Origin: a bacterium
Lineage (GTDB): Bacteria; JAJVIF01; JAGGVT01
NCBI GenBank assembly: GCA_021157815.1
Contig: JAGGVT010000202.1
Location: 1-18,532, forward strand
Length of the DNA: 18,532 nt
Direction of reading: 5' to 3'
This document shows positions 7,066 to 14,287 of the stretch, piece by piece. The notes under the pieces are model-generated. The model was not told the DNA's origin, searched no databases, and was given only the letters and a program-made list of their open reading frames with translations. The position numbers and the translations under genes are program-made. Within the stretch, counting starts at the first letter, position 1, and each line of letters opens with the position of its first letter.

Positions 7066-7533
7066 CTACAACAAATCCTCCAGCTGCGGCATTTGGGAGA
7101 GGATTTCGGGGTCGTCGGGGCCTTTGAGGACAATTTGGACGAAATCCTGTTTGCCGTCGTTGTTGACATCCAGTTGATTCTTGTTGTTCATGGAGCCGTA
7201 AGCGAGGAGGTAGTATGCGCGCCTTTCGCCGTTGATTTTGACCGGAATGTATGTGAATTTGCCCTCGAAAGGTTTCTCTCCGAGATTGATTGTTGTGAAG
7301 TCGGGGATTTTGAAGTGGTCGTCGAAGAGATCGATGAGGTATCCCGATTCGACCATCGCGTCCAGTTCGGATGGGTAGATTCCGTTGGTGTCGCGGGCGT
7401 ACTCGTCCAGTCCCTGTTTGACCTTTTGCGCCATTGCTTTGACTTTCTCGTCGGCTTTGTTTGATCCGCCGCATCCGGTGATTATGATGAGGCTGAGGAT
7501 GATAAGGAGTTTGTATGAGTTGTGTATTTTCAT
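7066..7533 (-). CDS. Lipoprotein with pseudopilin-like region and a Ca-binding-type loop
   Basis: The 155-residue product has a lipoprotein signal peptide ending LIIITGC (Cys21). Residues 34-60 (MAQKVKQGLDEYARDTNGIY then PSEL) resemble the segment after the first helix of type II secretion pseudopilins and other pilin-like proteins. DVNNDGKQD (122-130) fits the DxNxDGxxD calcium-loop pattern. It lacks the N-terminal GFTLIE helix of real pseudopilins, so it is not one; the likeness may be to the globular domain only. It is upstream of the rRNA methyltransferase by 14 nt, an apparent two-gene unit with no evident functional link. Function unknown. Confidence 0.75.
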   Translation of the reverse strand: MKIHNSYKLLIILSLIIITGCGGSNKADEKVKAMAQKVKQGLDEYARDTNGIYPSELDAMVESGYLIDLFDDHFKIPDFTTINLGEKPFEGKFTYIPVKINGERRAYYLLAYGSMNNKNQLDVNNDGKQDFVQIVLKGPDDPEILSQMPQLEDLL

Positions 7534-7601
7534 TTTGTCTGACCTGTTTTTTTTGTTAGTAGTGTTTGATTATTATAGATTGGATGTTTTGGATTGGCAA
7601 T

Positions 7602-7648
7602 TTAATTCGTACCCGGTACAGTTTAATTAGTACCCGGTACGAATTAAT
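7602..7648. repeat. REP copies 1 and 2, left of the RAYT gene
   Basis: Two copies of a short palindrome, cores at 7609-7619 and 7630-7640, each GTACCCGGTAC set in AATTCG/CGAATT. A copy folds as a stem AATTCGTAC/GTACGAATT around a CCG loop. Copy 1 ends in cagtttaatt rather than cgaatt. Together with copies 3-5 they define the REP family of the neighbouring transposase. Confidence 0.85.
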
Positions 7649-7727
7649 TTTGATGTTGGAAGCCTTTCAATCACTACCGAAAAAGTGAGTGTTGAAGCCA
7701 ATCTGCTGATGTCTATGCAAACGCTCC

Positions 7728-7773
7728 AATTAATTTGTACCCGGTACGAATAATTTGTACCCGGTACGAATAA
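7728..7773. repeat. REP copies 3 and 4, left of the RAYT gene
   Basis: Two head-to-tail copies of AATTTGTACCCGGTACGAAT, cores at 7737-7747 and 7757-7767, 20 bp apart and in the same orientation. The stretch from 7649 to 7727 between the REP pairs holds no gene. REP 4 lies about 100 bp before the RAYT start. Confidence 0.88.
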
Positions 7774-7874
7774 AAATATCTCAAATTATTCTCTCTGGAT
7801 TGCAGCGATTTGCGTGTCGGCGCCGTCTCTTGTTCAGTACATCATTTATAGATAGCATTAAAAGGACAAAGGTT

Positions 7875-8546
7875 ATGGGACGTTTTAAACGAATTGTCAT
7901 TCCTGGAATCCCGCATCATATCACTCACCGAGGGAATAACCAGAAAAACATCTTCTTTCAATCTGATGATCGAGACAGATACCTTACTCTTCTCAAGCAT
8001 TACTCGGATAAGCATGATTTTAGAATACTTGCATATTGCCTGATGACAAACCATGTACATATCGTTGGTATTCCTGTAAAAAAAGAAACCCTGCCTCGAG
8101 TTATCCGCGACACTCATCAGCGATATTCACTTGCATTAAACCAGCGATTAAAGCGCAGTGGCCATGTATGGCAAAACCGGTATTTCTCATGTCCGCTTGA
8201 TGAATCCCACCTTGTGGCAACCCTGTGTTACACTGAACAAAACCCCAAACGCGCTAAGCTAGTAGAATATACCTGGGAGTATCCCTGGTCGAGTGCAAGA
8301 GTTCATCTGGGGCTTATGGCTGATAAATCCGGGATTTTGGATATGACATGGTGGAATAACAAATTTGATCCTGAAAGCTGGCGAGAGAATTTGCGTGAAT
8401 CGGTAGATGATAAATCGATTGATGATATCCGTTTTAAAACAGAATCAGGTTTACCTCTTGGTAAAAAAGCTTTTAGAGTTCAATTGGAAAAACGCCTTGG
8501 GAGACAACTTGGCAAAAACCCTCGAGGTCGTTATAAAATTAATTAA
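7875..8546 (+). CDS. REP-associated tyrosine transposase (RAYT, Y1/HUH superfamily)
   Basis: Predicted single-strand DNA transposase of the IS200/IS605-related Y1 family that recognises REP hairpins. The 223-residue product opens with the RAYT-typical GRFKRIVIPGIPHHITHRGN (2-21). It has the metal-binding HUH motif as NHVHIVG (H60, H62) and a probable catalytic Tyr119 in CYTEQNPKRAKLV. WSS and a basic C-terminus follow. ATG 7875 is chosen over the more distant ATG 7755 because AAAGG lies just upstream and family proteins start here; the far start lies inside a REP. REP copies flank both sides, the last beginning at the stop codon. Full length with no visible break, so it may be active. Confidence 0.93.
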   Translation: MGRFKRIVIPGIPHHITHRGNNQKNIFFQSDDRDRYLTLLKHYSDKHDFRILAYCLMTNHVHIVGIPVKKETLPRVIRDTHQRYSLALNQRLKRSGHVWQNRYFSCPLDESHLVATLCYTEQNPKRAKLVEYTWEYPWSSARVHLGLMADKSGILDMTWWNNKFDPESWRENLRESVDDKSIDDIRFKTESGLPLGKKAFRVQLEKRLGRQLGKNPRGRYKIN

Positions 8547-8578
8547 TGTGTACCCGGTACGAATTACGGTACGAATTA
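8540..8578. repeat. REP copy 5 plus a partial copy, right of the RAYT gene
   Basis: A full copy (core GTACCCGGTAC at 8550-8560) overlaps the last codons of the transposase, followed by a half copy, CGGTACGAATTA (8567-8578). Same orientation as copies 3 and 4. Confidence 0.85.
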
Positions 8579-8591
8579 AAATGGAAAACTG

Positions 8592-8613
8592 TGGGGGACT
8601 GACGCCCCCATTT
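8592..8613 (+). terminator. Possible terminator after the RAYT gene
   Basis: TGGGGG (8592-8597) and CCCCCA (8605-8610) form a 6-bp stem with a 7-nt loop, followed by a short T run. The short T tract makes it a weak candidate. Confidence 0.35.
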
Positions 8614-8684
8614 TCCGGCAAGGGTGCCGAAGCTCCCGGTGGTGTGTTATCATTCTTGCGTAGAATTTGCAGGAATAAAGGAAT

Positions 8685-10490
8685 ATGAACAGGCCGGGAT
8701 TTCCCATAGCGGTTAAATTGATGCTCGGATTCGCACTGGCAGCGCTTCTGCCAATGGCGCTTCTGGCGGTTTTTGCGTTCCGGTCGCTTGAGGCAAGCCA
8801 TGAGGGGCGTGAGCAGGAACGTCGGAAGGAAATTCTGTCCGGCGTTAAAATTGAGATTGAACTGTTCATCGAGAATACTCAAAATCAGGTGGAGTCGATT
8901 GCAGCCAGTTTCGATGTGCGAAAGAACCTGTCGATGGAACTTGATAACCCGTATTTTTCGCAGAATGAATTTATACAGAGAGCGGGATTCCTTCTGAGCG
9001 CGAGCGGGTTTGATTTTCTGGATTTCATCGATGCCGATGGCTTGATTCGCGCGCGGGGGCAGGCTCCGGGGGATTTCAACACGCTGTTCGATAATATTCC
9101 GCCGCTTGATTCACTCGATGCCACGCAGGTACTCGTTCGGATATCGCGGCGGAAAAGCGCCAGTGAAAAGCTAACGCCATCGCTTGAGACAATCGCGACT
9201 GTGATTGGCACGGATGGTGAGTTGGTCGGGATTGTTGTCGGCGGGTATTATCTGGAGCAGGAGTTTTTTAACAGGCTCGGACGTCCGGGCGGCGAGGGTG
9301 GAGTTATTCTCACAGATGGCGATTTTAACGGGCTTGGCAGCAGTTTGCCGAATGATGTCGAAACGCGGTTTTTCAAATACATTTCGCAACTTCAATCCGA
9401 TCAATTGGCGTACCCGCTGAGAGAGGAGAATCCTGACTGGGGTAAGGCTGATTACAAGGGGAACATTCTCGCGGCGGAATCGCTGTCGGAGTGGTTTGAT
9501 GAGTCAACGCCGGCCTATCTGATTGTGATTTTCCCGCAGGATGAATTTCGCTCGTACTTATCTGACATCACAAATTCGCTTTTTCTATATTCGATTCTCG
9601 CCGCGCTATTGGCGCTGTTTGTGGGACTTCTACTTGCGAGTGGAATATCCGCGCCAATACGCCGCCTTTCAATACGGGCGCTTGAATTCGCGCAGACGGG
9701 AAAATTCACTCCGTTTAAAATCAAATCGAGGGATGAGATTGAAGCGCTGGTTAGAAGTTTCAGCCAAATGGCGGATGAACTTGAGACAAATACCCGTCGC
9801 CTGATTCAGGCAGAAAAACTGGCGGCGTGGCGTGATGTCGCGCGTAAACTGGCGCATGAGATAAAAAATCCGCTGTTTCCAATCAGGCTGAATGTGGAGA
9901 ATCTGCAGCGCCTTTACGGCAAAGACCAGAAGGCTTTCGATGAGGCATTCGGTGAGGCGACAGGAACAATCATTGAGGAGGTTGATATCCTGAAAAAACT
10001 CGCGGATGAATTCAGCTCGTTCGCGCGCATGCCCAAACCCCTTCTGGAACAGGGGGATATCAACGAATTAGTGCGGAAAGCAATGGAGATGTTCCCGTCG
10101 GATGAGAAGGTTACATACGAAATCAATCTCGCGGATGAATTGCCCAAGGTTATGTTTGATACGGATCAAATCAGGATGGCGCTGGTTAATCTGATTAAGA
10201 ACGGCGCTGAATCGTTTGACAGCAAGGGGGGTACGGTTACAATCGCAACTCATGATATGACAGATAAAAAGAAAATTCTGATTGAGATTCGCGATGATGG
10301 CCCCGGCCTTTCGGAAAGCGATATTGACAGGATGTTCACGCCGTACTACACCACGAAGGAATCGGGTACGGGATTGGGTCTGGCGATTGTGGAAAATATA
10401 ATTAACGATCACGGCGGCAAAATTTGGGCGCAGTCGGAATTGGGTGAGGGTACGACTTTTTTTATTAGTTTGGATGCGGTTGAGGGATAG
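8685..10490 (+). CDS. NtrY-like membrane sensor histidine kinase
   Basis: Two-component sensor kinase of 601 residues. TM1 is at about 9-31, an extracytoplasmic sensing region spans 32-296, TM2 is at about 297-319, and HAMP covers about 320-370. The dimerisation/phosphoacceptor domain has LAHEIKNPLFPIRLNVENLQ (phosphoacceptor H391). The ATPase domain has NLIKNGAE (N506), DDGPG (537-541), and TPYYTTKESGTGLGLAI with GTGLGL (561-566). The H-box and the P-L-F-P-I motif are typical of NtrY-class kinases, which pair with NtrC-type regulators. AAAGGA sits 5 nt before the ATG. No response regulator gene is next to it here, so the partner and the signal are unknown. Confidence 0.93.
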   Translation: MNRPGFPIAVKLMLGFALAALLPMALLAVFAFRSLEASHEGREQERRKEILSGVKIEIELFIENTQNQVESIAASFDVRKNLSMELDNPYFSQNEFIQRAGFLLSASGFDFLDFIDADGLIRARGQAPGDFNTLFDNIPPLDSLDATQVLVRISRRKSASEKLTPSLETIATVIGTDGELVGIVVGGYYLEQEFFNRLGRPGGEGGVILTDGDFNGLGSSLPNDVETRFFKYISQLQSDQLAYPLREENPDWGKADYKGNILAAESLSEWFDESTPAYLIVIFPQDEFRSYLSDITNSLFLYSILAALLALFVGLLLASGISAPIRRLSIRALEFAQTGKFTPFKIKSRDEIEALVRSFSQMADELETNTRRLIQAEKLAAWRDVARKLAHEIKNPLFPIRLNVENLQRLYGKDQKAFDEAFGEATGTIIEEVDILKKLADEFSSFARMPKPLLEQGDINELVRKAMEMFPSDEKVTYEINLADELPKVMFDTDQIRMALVNLIKNGAESFDSKGGTVTIATHDMTDKKKILIEIRDDGPGLSESDIDRMFTPYYTTKESGTGLGLAIVENIINDHGGKIWAQSELGEGTTFFISLDAVEG

Positions 10491-10499
10491 TATGTTTTT

Positions 10500-10526
10500 C
10501 CCGGGAAATGGATTCTTGGGCTACAT
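10500..10526 (+). repeat. CCCGGG-type hairpin repeat with GGGCTACAT tail
   Basis: CCCGGGAAATGGATTCTTGGG followed by CTACAT: a degenerate member of the CCCGG...CCGGG[C/T]TACAT family, directly downstream of the kinase stop. The stem is weaker than in the copies at 4190 and 12478. Confidence 0.5.
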
Positions 10527-10546
10527 AACTTAAAAACGCAAATAAT

Positions 10547-10615
10547 CCGAGCCCCGAACGTTAGTGAGGGGTATGTGATTATTGTTATTACCTCTCACTT
10601 ACGTTCGTGGCTCGG
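10547..10615. repeat. Palindromic element CCGAGCC...GGCTCGG, copy 1
   Basis: The left arm ccgagccccgaacgttagtg and the right arm (cacttacgttcgtggctcgg) are inverted repeats of about 26 nt around a short AT-rich centre. A second copy is at 11684-11762 with the same arms and another centre. The two flank the hydrolase lipoprotein gene. Confidence 0.75.
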
Positions 10616-10678
10616 TTACTAAAATTTTCATCATGGTTTCTCAATAAATAGGAATGGTTGGATTGCCCGCGCTTTTCA

Positions 10679-10703
10679 CCGGGAAAGGGATCCCGGGCTA
10701 CAT
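10679..10703 (+). repeat. CCGGGAAAGGGATCCCGGG hairpin repeat
   Basis: CCGGG-AAAGGGAT-CCCGGG followed by CTACAT; another member of the family at 4190, 10500 and 12478, just beyond the 3' end of the hydrolase gene. The 228-nt gap 10491-10718 holds this, copy 10500 and the CCGAGCC palindrome, and no gene. Confidence 0.65.
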
Positions 10704-10718
10704 TTAAAGAAACAATTG

Positions 10719-11615
10719 TTACTTTGAACTGCCCTTGACTGTTCCTTCTTTTCCTTTCTTTTTCGCAAGGTCCTCTTCAGTAAGCGCTTCCCTGTGCATG
10801 TCTCCGAGGTGGTTCCCTATCCATCTTATTAATCCCTCTTGAAATGCGGGGATTCGGAACATTTCTGTTCCGTGATAATCCCGCTCGTGAATTATTTCAA
10901 TCTCGACCTGCTTCTGCATGACCTGTGCGAGTTTTGTTGCGGTTTCGAAGGAGTATTTGTCGCCGTCAGTAACAACGACATAAACCGGCTTGTTGTTGAT
11001 TTTAGCGGCGTCCTTTTCGATTTGAACGCCGTGGTAATCGAGTCCGGGTGAAAGCGCGACAACGATTTTTACCTCTCTGCGGCTGCCGGCTTTTATTACA
11101 AAATTCGCGCCTATGCTCGCACCTATTAATCCGAGGAATCGTTTGTCTATGTTATCCCGGCTTAACAGCCAGCCTATCGCGGCGTTGACATCCTTAACAC
11201 ATTCGTTCCATTGTTTATCGCTGAATGAGCTGTATCGTATTTTACCGCCCATTTTACTGTCGCCGTGTCCGCGGATATCGATTGCGAGTGATGCTATCCC
11301 GATTTCGCTTAACTGTTTCGTGAGAGATTTGTAGTCCTGACGGGTTTTGCCCAGCATGTGAACGCAAACCATTGCCGGTAATTTCTCAGCATTGCCAGCG
11401 GCCGGGCGGAAACTGGCGGCGATTTCAACGCCATCGGATGTTTTAAGCATAACATCCTCGATTTCCATCGCCTCGCCAATTTTCCACGATTCTGGAATCC
11501 CCCTGCCCTCGTTTGTGGCGGTTGGGGAATCGCCATCGGAATCAGGTGATGTTTTAGCAGGGCATCCTGTTATAAGCAAGACTGTCGCAAGTAATAGAAT
11601 TAATCCAAATCTCAT
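10719..11615 (-). CDS. Alpha/beta-hydrolase lipoprotein
   Basis: The 298-residue product has a lipoprotein signal peptide ending LLITGC (Cys18), then a linker, then an alpha/beta-hydrolase domain (from about 50). VCVHMLGKTRQDY carries the oxyanion-region HxxG-like loop and AIDIRGHGDS (111-120) is the usual R-G-H-G-x-S. The nucleophile elbow is IGASIGANF (Ser167), the acid is probably in VVTDGDKYS (D217 or D219), and the base is His248 in YHGTEMF. This resembles dienelactone-hydrolase/esterase-like enzymes; the substrate is unknown. ATG 11615 is preferred over 11639 because GGAG lies 7 nt upstream. The gene is flanked on both sides by copies of one palindromic element. Confidence 0.88.
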   Translation of the reverse strand: MRFGLILLLATVLLITGCPAKTSPDSDGDSPTATNEGRGIPESWKIGEAMEIEDVMLKTSDGVEIAASFRPAAGNAEKLPAMVCVHMLGKTRQDYKSLTKQLSEIGIASLAIDIRGHGDSKMGGKIRYSSFSDKQWNECVKDVNAAIGWLLSRDNIDKRFLGLIGASIGANFVIKAGSRREVKIVVALSPGLDYHGVQIEKDAAKINNKPVYVVVTDGDKYSFETATKLAQVMQKQVEIEIIHERDYHGTEMFRIPAFQEGLIRWIGNHLGDMHREALTEEDLAKKKGKEGTVKGSSK

Positions 11616-11683
11616 GGTCAGTCTCCTAATTAAAAGCAATTATTGAAAAAAAGTGTTTTCAACAAAATATTCAATACTGGAAA

Positions 11684-11762
11684 CCGAGCCTTGAACGTTA
11701 GTGAAAGGTAAATCCGCATGAATCTGCATTGATACTACCTCTCACTAACGTTCGAGGCTCGG
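11684..11762. repeat. Palindromic element CCGAGCC...GGCTCGG, copy 2
   Basis: Left arm ccgagccttgaacgttagtg and right arm cactaacgttcgaggctcgg pair over about 26 nt. The centre differs from that of copy 1 (10547-10615) and is longer. It lies upstream of the hydrolase gene and downstream of the next lipoprotein gene; the 220-nt gap shows no gene. Confidence 0.8.
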
Positions 11763-11835
11763 ATAATTCATGTTCTGATAATTCATGTTTTCAAATAATC
11801 ATTTAGTGATGATTGCAACATATAGGGCATTAACT

Positions 11836-12384
11836 CTAGATACCGAGTGATGTCGGTGATTTTTTAGCCAGGTTTCCCCATCTCGCCTTTTCATCATCAG
11901 TCATGCCAGGCTGTGAAATCATTTCAATTTTCCAACGATTAGATTCCTGTACCAGGTTGATTTTAATAATGATGTCAATTGAATCCAGCCCCACGGATGA
12001 AGCAATTGATTTAGCTGCATCCTTACCAATAATTAAAGAGTTGTTTATTTTGACCCTGACACTGCCTCGTGTTGTTGATGAGGTATCATCTGAGATTATT
12101 ATTATCGCGGTTTTCATCTTCTCTTTAATGGTATCAAGCGGAATACCCGCTTTGCCAGCCATGCCCAACATGGGCCAGAACATTTCCTCCAAACTTTCTC
12201 TTTGAGAGAAATATAGTCTGCCACTTTCGGACAACATGCTTTCAGCGCCTGCCCAATCGCCCGATTGGCATCTTGTCAGGAATTTCACGACTGTTTTCCC
12301 GGGTGGCGCTCCCATGCATCCAATATGAACAGCCATGATAAAAAGAATTAACATTAATGTCGCGAATCTCAGTGATCTATACAT
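11836..12384 (-). CDS. Putative lipoprotein with DUF4878/NTF2-like fold
   Basis: The 182-residue product has a signal peptide ending AVHIGC (Cys23). Just after it, PPGKTVVKFLTRCQSGDWAG then AESML (27-51) matches the start of DUF4878-like and related NTF2-fold lipoproteins ('...vv..fl.a...gD...A...l'). Later strands include SVRVKINNSLIIG, IDIIIKINLVQESNRWKIE. No enzymatic motif is visible. The ATG has GGAG 6 nt upstream. Same strand as the downstream hydrolase, but 220 nt and a palindrome separate them, so co-transcription is uncertain. Function unknown. Confidence 0.7.
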   Translation of the reverse strand: MYRSLRFATLMLILFIMAVHIGCMGAPPGKTVVKFLTRCQSGDWAGAESMLSESGRLYFSQRESLEEMFWPMLGMAGKAGIPLDTIKEKMKTAIIIISDDTSSTTRGSVRVKINNSLIIGKDAAKSIASSVGLDSIDIIIKINLVQESNRWKIEMISQPGMTDDEKARWGNLAKKSPTSLGI

Positions 12385-12477
12385 TTTGCTCTCCAGTGTA
12401 TTTGAGTTTCAATTAATCAAGTGAATATTATAGGTTGTTTTGGTGTTTGATGCATTTGGTTGTTTTGTTTATTAATT

Positions 12478-12504
12478 CCCCGGCGAAGGGACGCCGGGTT
12501 ACAT
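12478..12504 (+). repeat. CCCGGC hairpin repeat with GGGTTACAT tail
   Basis: CCCGGC, loop GAAGGGA, then CGCCGGG and TTACAT. It differs at only a few positions from the copy at 4190-4216. Located between the lpxC 3' end and the DUF4878-like gene. Confidence 0.7.
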
Positions 12505-12533
12505 GGGAGAATGAGGGATGTTGCTCAATGTCG

Positions 12534-13448
12534 TTATTTAAGATGTTTAATATTCTCTTCTATTAACCTTGCCATCTTTCTGTTCATGAAATGCCCTGAT
12601 CGAATTCCGATTAAATGCCCCCTTATATTTCCATGGGCAAGTGATATGTCGCCTATCATATCGAGCATTTTGTGATAAACAAATTCTTTGGGGCTGCGAA
12701 GTTCATGATTGGGACCATTCTCCTCGACAACAATCGCGAGGCTTTCGTCATCAGTTCCAAGAATATTGTTTTTGATAAGGATTCGCGCCTCTTCATGCGT
12801 CACAAAAGTGCGCGCCTGGCCGATAAAATCACGATAGTTATCATGGTTTAAGAGCAAGGAGTCCGACATACCGCCGATTTTCGGATGCTGATGCTCAAGA
12901 AAGTATGTGATTCTTGGATTAATATCAGGCATAAGCCAGATTGAGGTGTTGTCCTCTTCGATACCGAGAGGCTTTTTCACAACAAGTTCAGTTGCGTATG
13001 CGTTCTGTTCAACGATGCCGACATCAAGAATGGCATTTATGTAATCGCGCGCGCTGGCATCGAGAATGGGGATTTCATCTGAGTTCACATCAATGAGAGC
13101 GTTATCAACACCAAGACCATACAATGCGCTTAATAAATGCTCAACAACCTGAACTGATTTGCCATTCTTTTTAAGTTTGGTTCGGTTTGGAACCTCCTCG
13201 ACAAATTCGATTTGAGCGGGGATAAGGACATCATCACACTTGAAAACGATTCCGGTGTTTTCCGGTGATGGTATCGCGGTGAATCCAACCTCCGTGCCAG
13301 AGAAGACGCCTATTCCTGTAAAGGCAAATTCCCGGCCTAATGTTGTTTGTTTGGATTTGGATTCACAAAGACTTAATGAAACGGTATCTGTAGTGTTATT
13401 TGACACTTGTAATCCGGCTTCCTTTATTGAAAAATGCGAGAACCCCAA
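12534..13448 (-). CDS. lpxC: UDP-3-O-acyl-N-acetylglucosamine deacetylase LpxC
   Basis: Zinc-dependent deacetylase committing precursor to lipid A synthesis in the cytoplasm. The 304-residue product, the size of E. coli LpxC, has VVEHLLSALYGLGVDN (E103, H104), HKMLDMIGDI (H259, D263) and IRSGHFMNRKM (H286). These are the three zinc ligands, the general base and the catalytic His. ARTFVTHEE is also conserved. The reading frame begins with TTG at 13448 without a clear ribosome-binding site. GTG at 13406 (V15) is an alternative, with AAGGAAG about 12 nt away. Homology begins only near residue 34, so either start fits. A promoter and a strong 5' hairpin lie directly upstream. It is evidence for a lipopolysaccharide-type outer membrane. 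Confidence 0.96.
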   Translation of the reverse strand: MGFSHFSIKEAGLQVSNNTTDTVSLSLCESKSKQTTLGREFAFTGIGVFSGTEVGFTAIPSPENTGIVFKCDDVLIPAQIEFVEEVPNRTKLKKNGKSVQVVEHLLSALYGLGVDNALIDVNSDEIPILDASARDYINAILDVGIVEQNAYATELVVKKPLGIEEDNTSIWLMPDINPRITYFLEHQHPKIGGMSDSLLLNHDNYRDFIGQARTFVTHEEARILIKNNILGTDDESLAIVVEENGPNHELRSPKEFVYHKMLDMIGDISLAHGNIRGHLIGIRSGHFMNRKMARLIEENIKHLK

Positions 13449-13463
13449 AAAATATGCAAAAGT

Positions 13464-13490
13464 GGCTCAGGTAGGGGGGAGACCTGAGCC
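13464..13490 (-). promoter_or_regulatory. 5' leader hairpin of lpxC
   Basis: GGCTCAGGT (13490-13482) and ACCTGAGCC (13472-13464) form a perfect 9-bp stem around the loop CTCCCCCCT. By the predicted start site it would be at the extreme 5' end of the lpxC mRNA, 15 nt before the TTG codon. It could protect or control the transcript. Without a clean T run it is less likely to be a plain terminator. Confidence 0.55.
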
Positions 13491-13497
13491 ATTAAGA

Positions 13498-13526
13498 ATT
13501 TTCACATTTTTACCTGTTTTTGTCAA
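13498..13526 (-). promoter_or_regulatory. Candidate sigma70-type promoter of lpxC
   Basis: On the minus strand a consensus TTGACA (13526-13521), a 17-nt spacer and GAAAAT (13503-13498, 4 of 6 with TATAAT). Initiation near 13491 would place the hairpin at the start of the RNA. It suggests lpxC can be transcribed independently of hslV. Confidence 0.5.
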
Positions 13527-13596
13527 GGTCAATCGCTCGTGTAATAGTTTGATTAAAGTAACGGGCAATATGTGATCGTATAAAAAGCATATTTCT

Positions 13597-14133
13597 TTAC
13601 TTCAATACTTCAATCTGGATATTTGTATTAGTGTGAATGCATATTCCAGCGGCGATTTTCAAAGACTCCACGGCAATATCCTCAGCTGACATGTCAGTAT
13701 GCTCAATCAGGCCGCGCGCAGCAGCTAAAGCGTAATTGCCGCCTGAACCGATAGCGATGACCTCACCATCCGGCTCGATTACATCACCGTTTCCACTGAC
13801 AATGAGAAGCTGATCCTTCGACGCGACAATGAGCATCGCTTCAAGGCGCCGCAGATATTTATCGGTGCGCCATTCCTTTGCCAGTTCTACTGATGCCCTT
13901 AGCAGATTGCCGCGAAACTCATCGAGTTTGGCTTCGAATTTCTCAAACAGCGCGAACGCATCCGCGACAGAACCCGCAAATCCGGCGATTACCTGTTCCT
14001 TGTATAGACGCCGGAGTTTTTTCGCGTGCTCCTTCATTACGACCTCGCCCATCGTAACCTGCCCATCACCGGCAAGGACCGATATGCCGTTGTGGCGTAA
14101 TCCTATTACAGTTGTTCCGTATATATTTTGCAT
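13597..14133 (-). CDS. hslV: ATP-dependent protease proteolytic subunit HslV
   Basis: HslV is the N-terminal-nucleophile threonine peptidase that works with the HslU ATPase. The 178-residue product has [11 protein letters not shown], then [42 protein letters not shown]-like ([11 protein letters not shown]), [11 protein letters not shown] and [15 protein letters not shown]; all are HslV-specific. By alignment with E. coli M-TTIVSVRR, the nucleophile is Thr7 after removal of a 6-residue prepeptide, MQNIYG. AGGTGA lies 6 nt before the ATG. hslU is not next to it: lpxC lies downstream and a repeat array upstream. Confidence 0.96.
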   Translation of the reverse strand: MQNIYGTTVIGLRHNGISVLAGDGQVTMGEVVMKEHAKKLRRLYKEQVIAGFAGSVADAFALFEKFEAKLDEFRGNLLRASVELAKEWRTDKYLRRLEAMLIVASKDQLLIVSGNGDVIEPDGEVIAIGSGGNYALAAARGLIEHTDMSAEDIAVESLKIAAGICIHTNTNIQIEVLK

Positions 14134-14152
14134 TTATTCACCTGGAACGAAA

Positions 14153-14235
14153 TTAGTAAGTTAGCAGGTTAGTAAGTTAGCAGGTTAATAAGTTAGCAGG
14201 TTAATAAGTTAGCAAGTTAGTAGGTTAGTAGGTTG
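14153..14235. repeat. 8-bp tandem repeat array, left arm
   Basis: About ten copies of a degenerate 8-mer (gttagcag, gttagtaa, gttaataa and variants). The reverse complement of the unit builds the longer array at 14394-14581. It lies immediately upstream of hslV. Confidence 0.85.
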
Positions 14236-14287
14236 AGATATCTGAAAACGAGAAAGATGATACTGGTTTTCGTAAGCTAACAAAATA

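Noticed and set aside
7052-7474. N-terminal extension of the rRNA methyltransferase frame (about 141 residues)
   Set aside because: Arg/Gln-rich with no family likeness, it overlaps the lipoprotein gene in another frame. The ATG at 7051 has a good ribosome-binding site and gives family length.
7066-7533. Type II secretion pseudopilin
   Set aside because: It lacks the GFTLIE-type prepilin N-terminus and has a lipobox instead, and no gsp genes are near.
7755-7874. Upstream ATG (7755) for the transposase
   Set aside because: It lies inside a REP copy, and the added 40 residues have no family match; ATG 7875 has AAAGG upstream.
7602-8578. Insertion sequence with terminal inverted repeats
   Set aside because: The GTACCCGGTAC copies are several, near-palindromic and partly in tandem, as for REPs with a RAYT. 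They are not a single pair of IS ends.
13464-13490. Rho-independent terminator between hslV and lpxC
   Set aside because: The stem is strong, but the following sequence (acttttgcat) has no uniform T run, and a promoter lies just upstream, so a leader role fits better. Not fully excluded.
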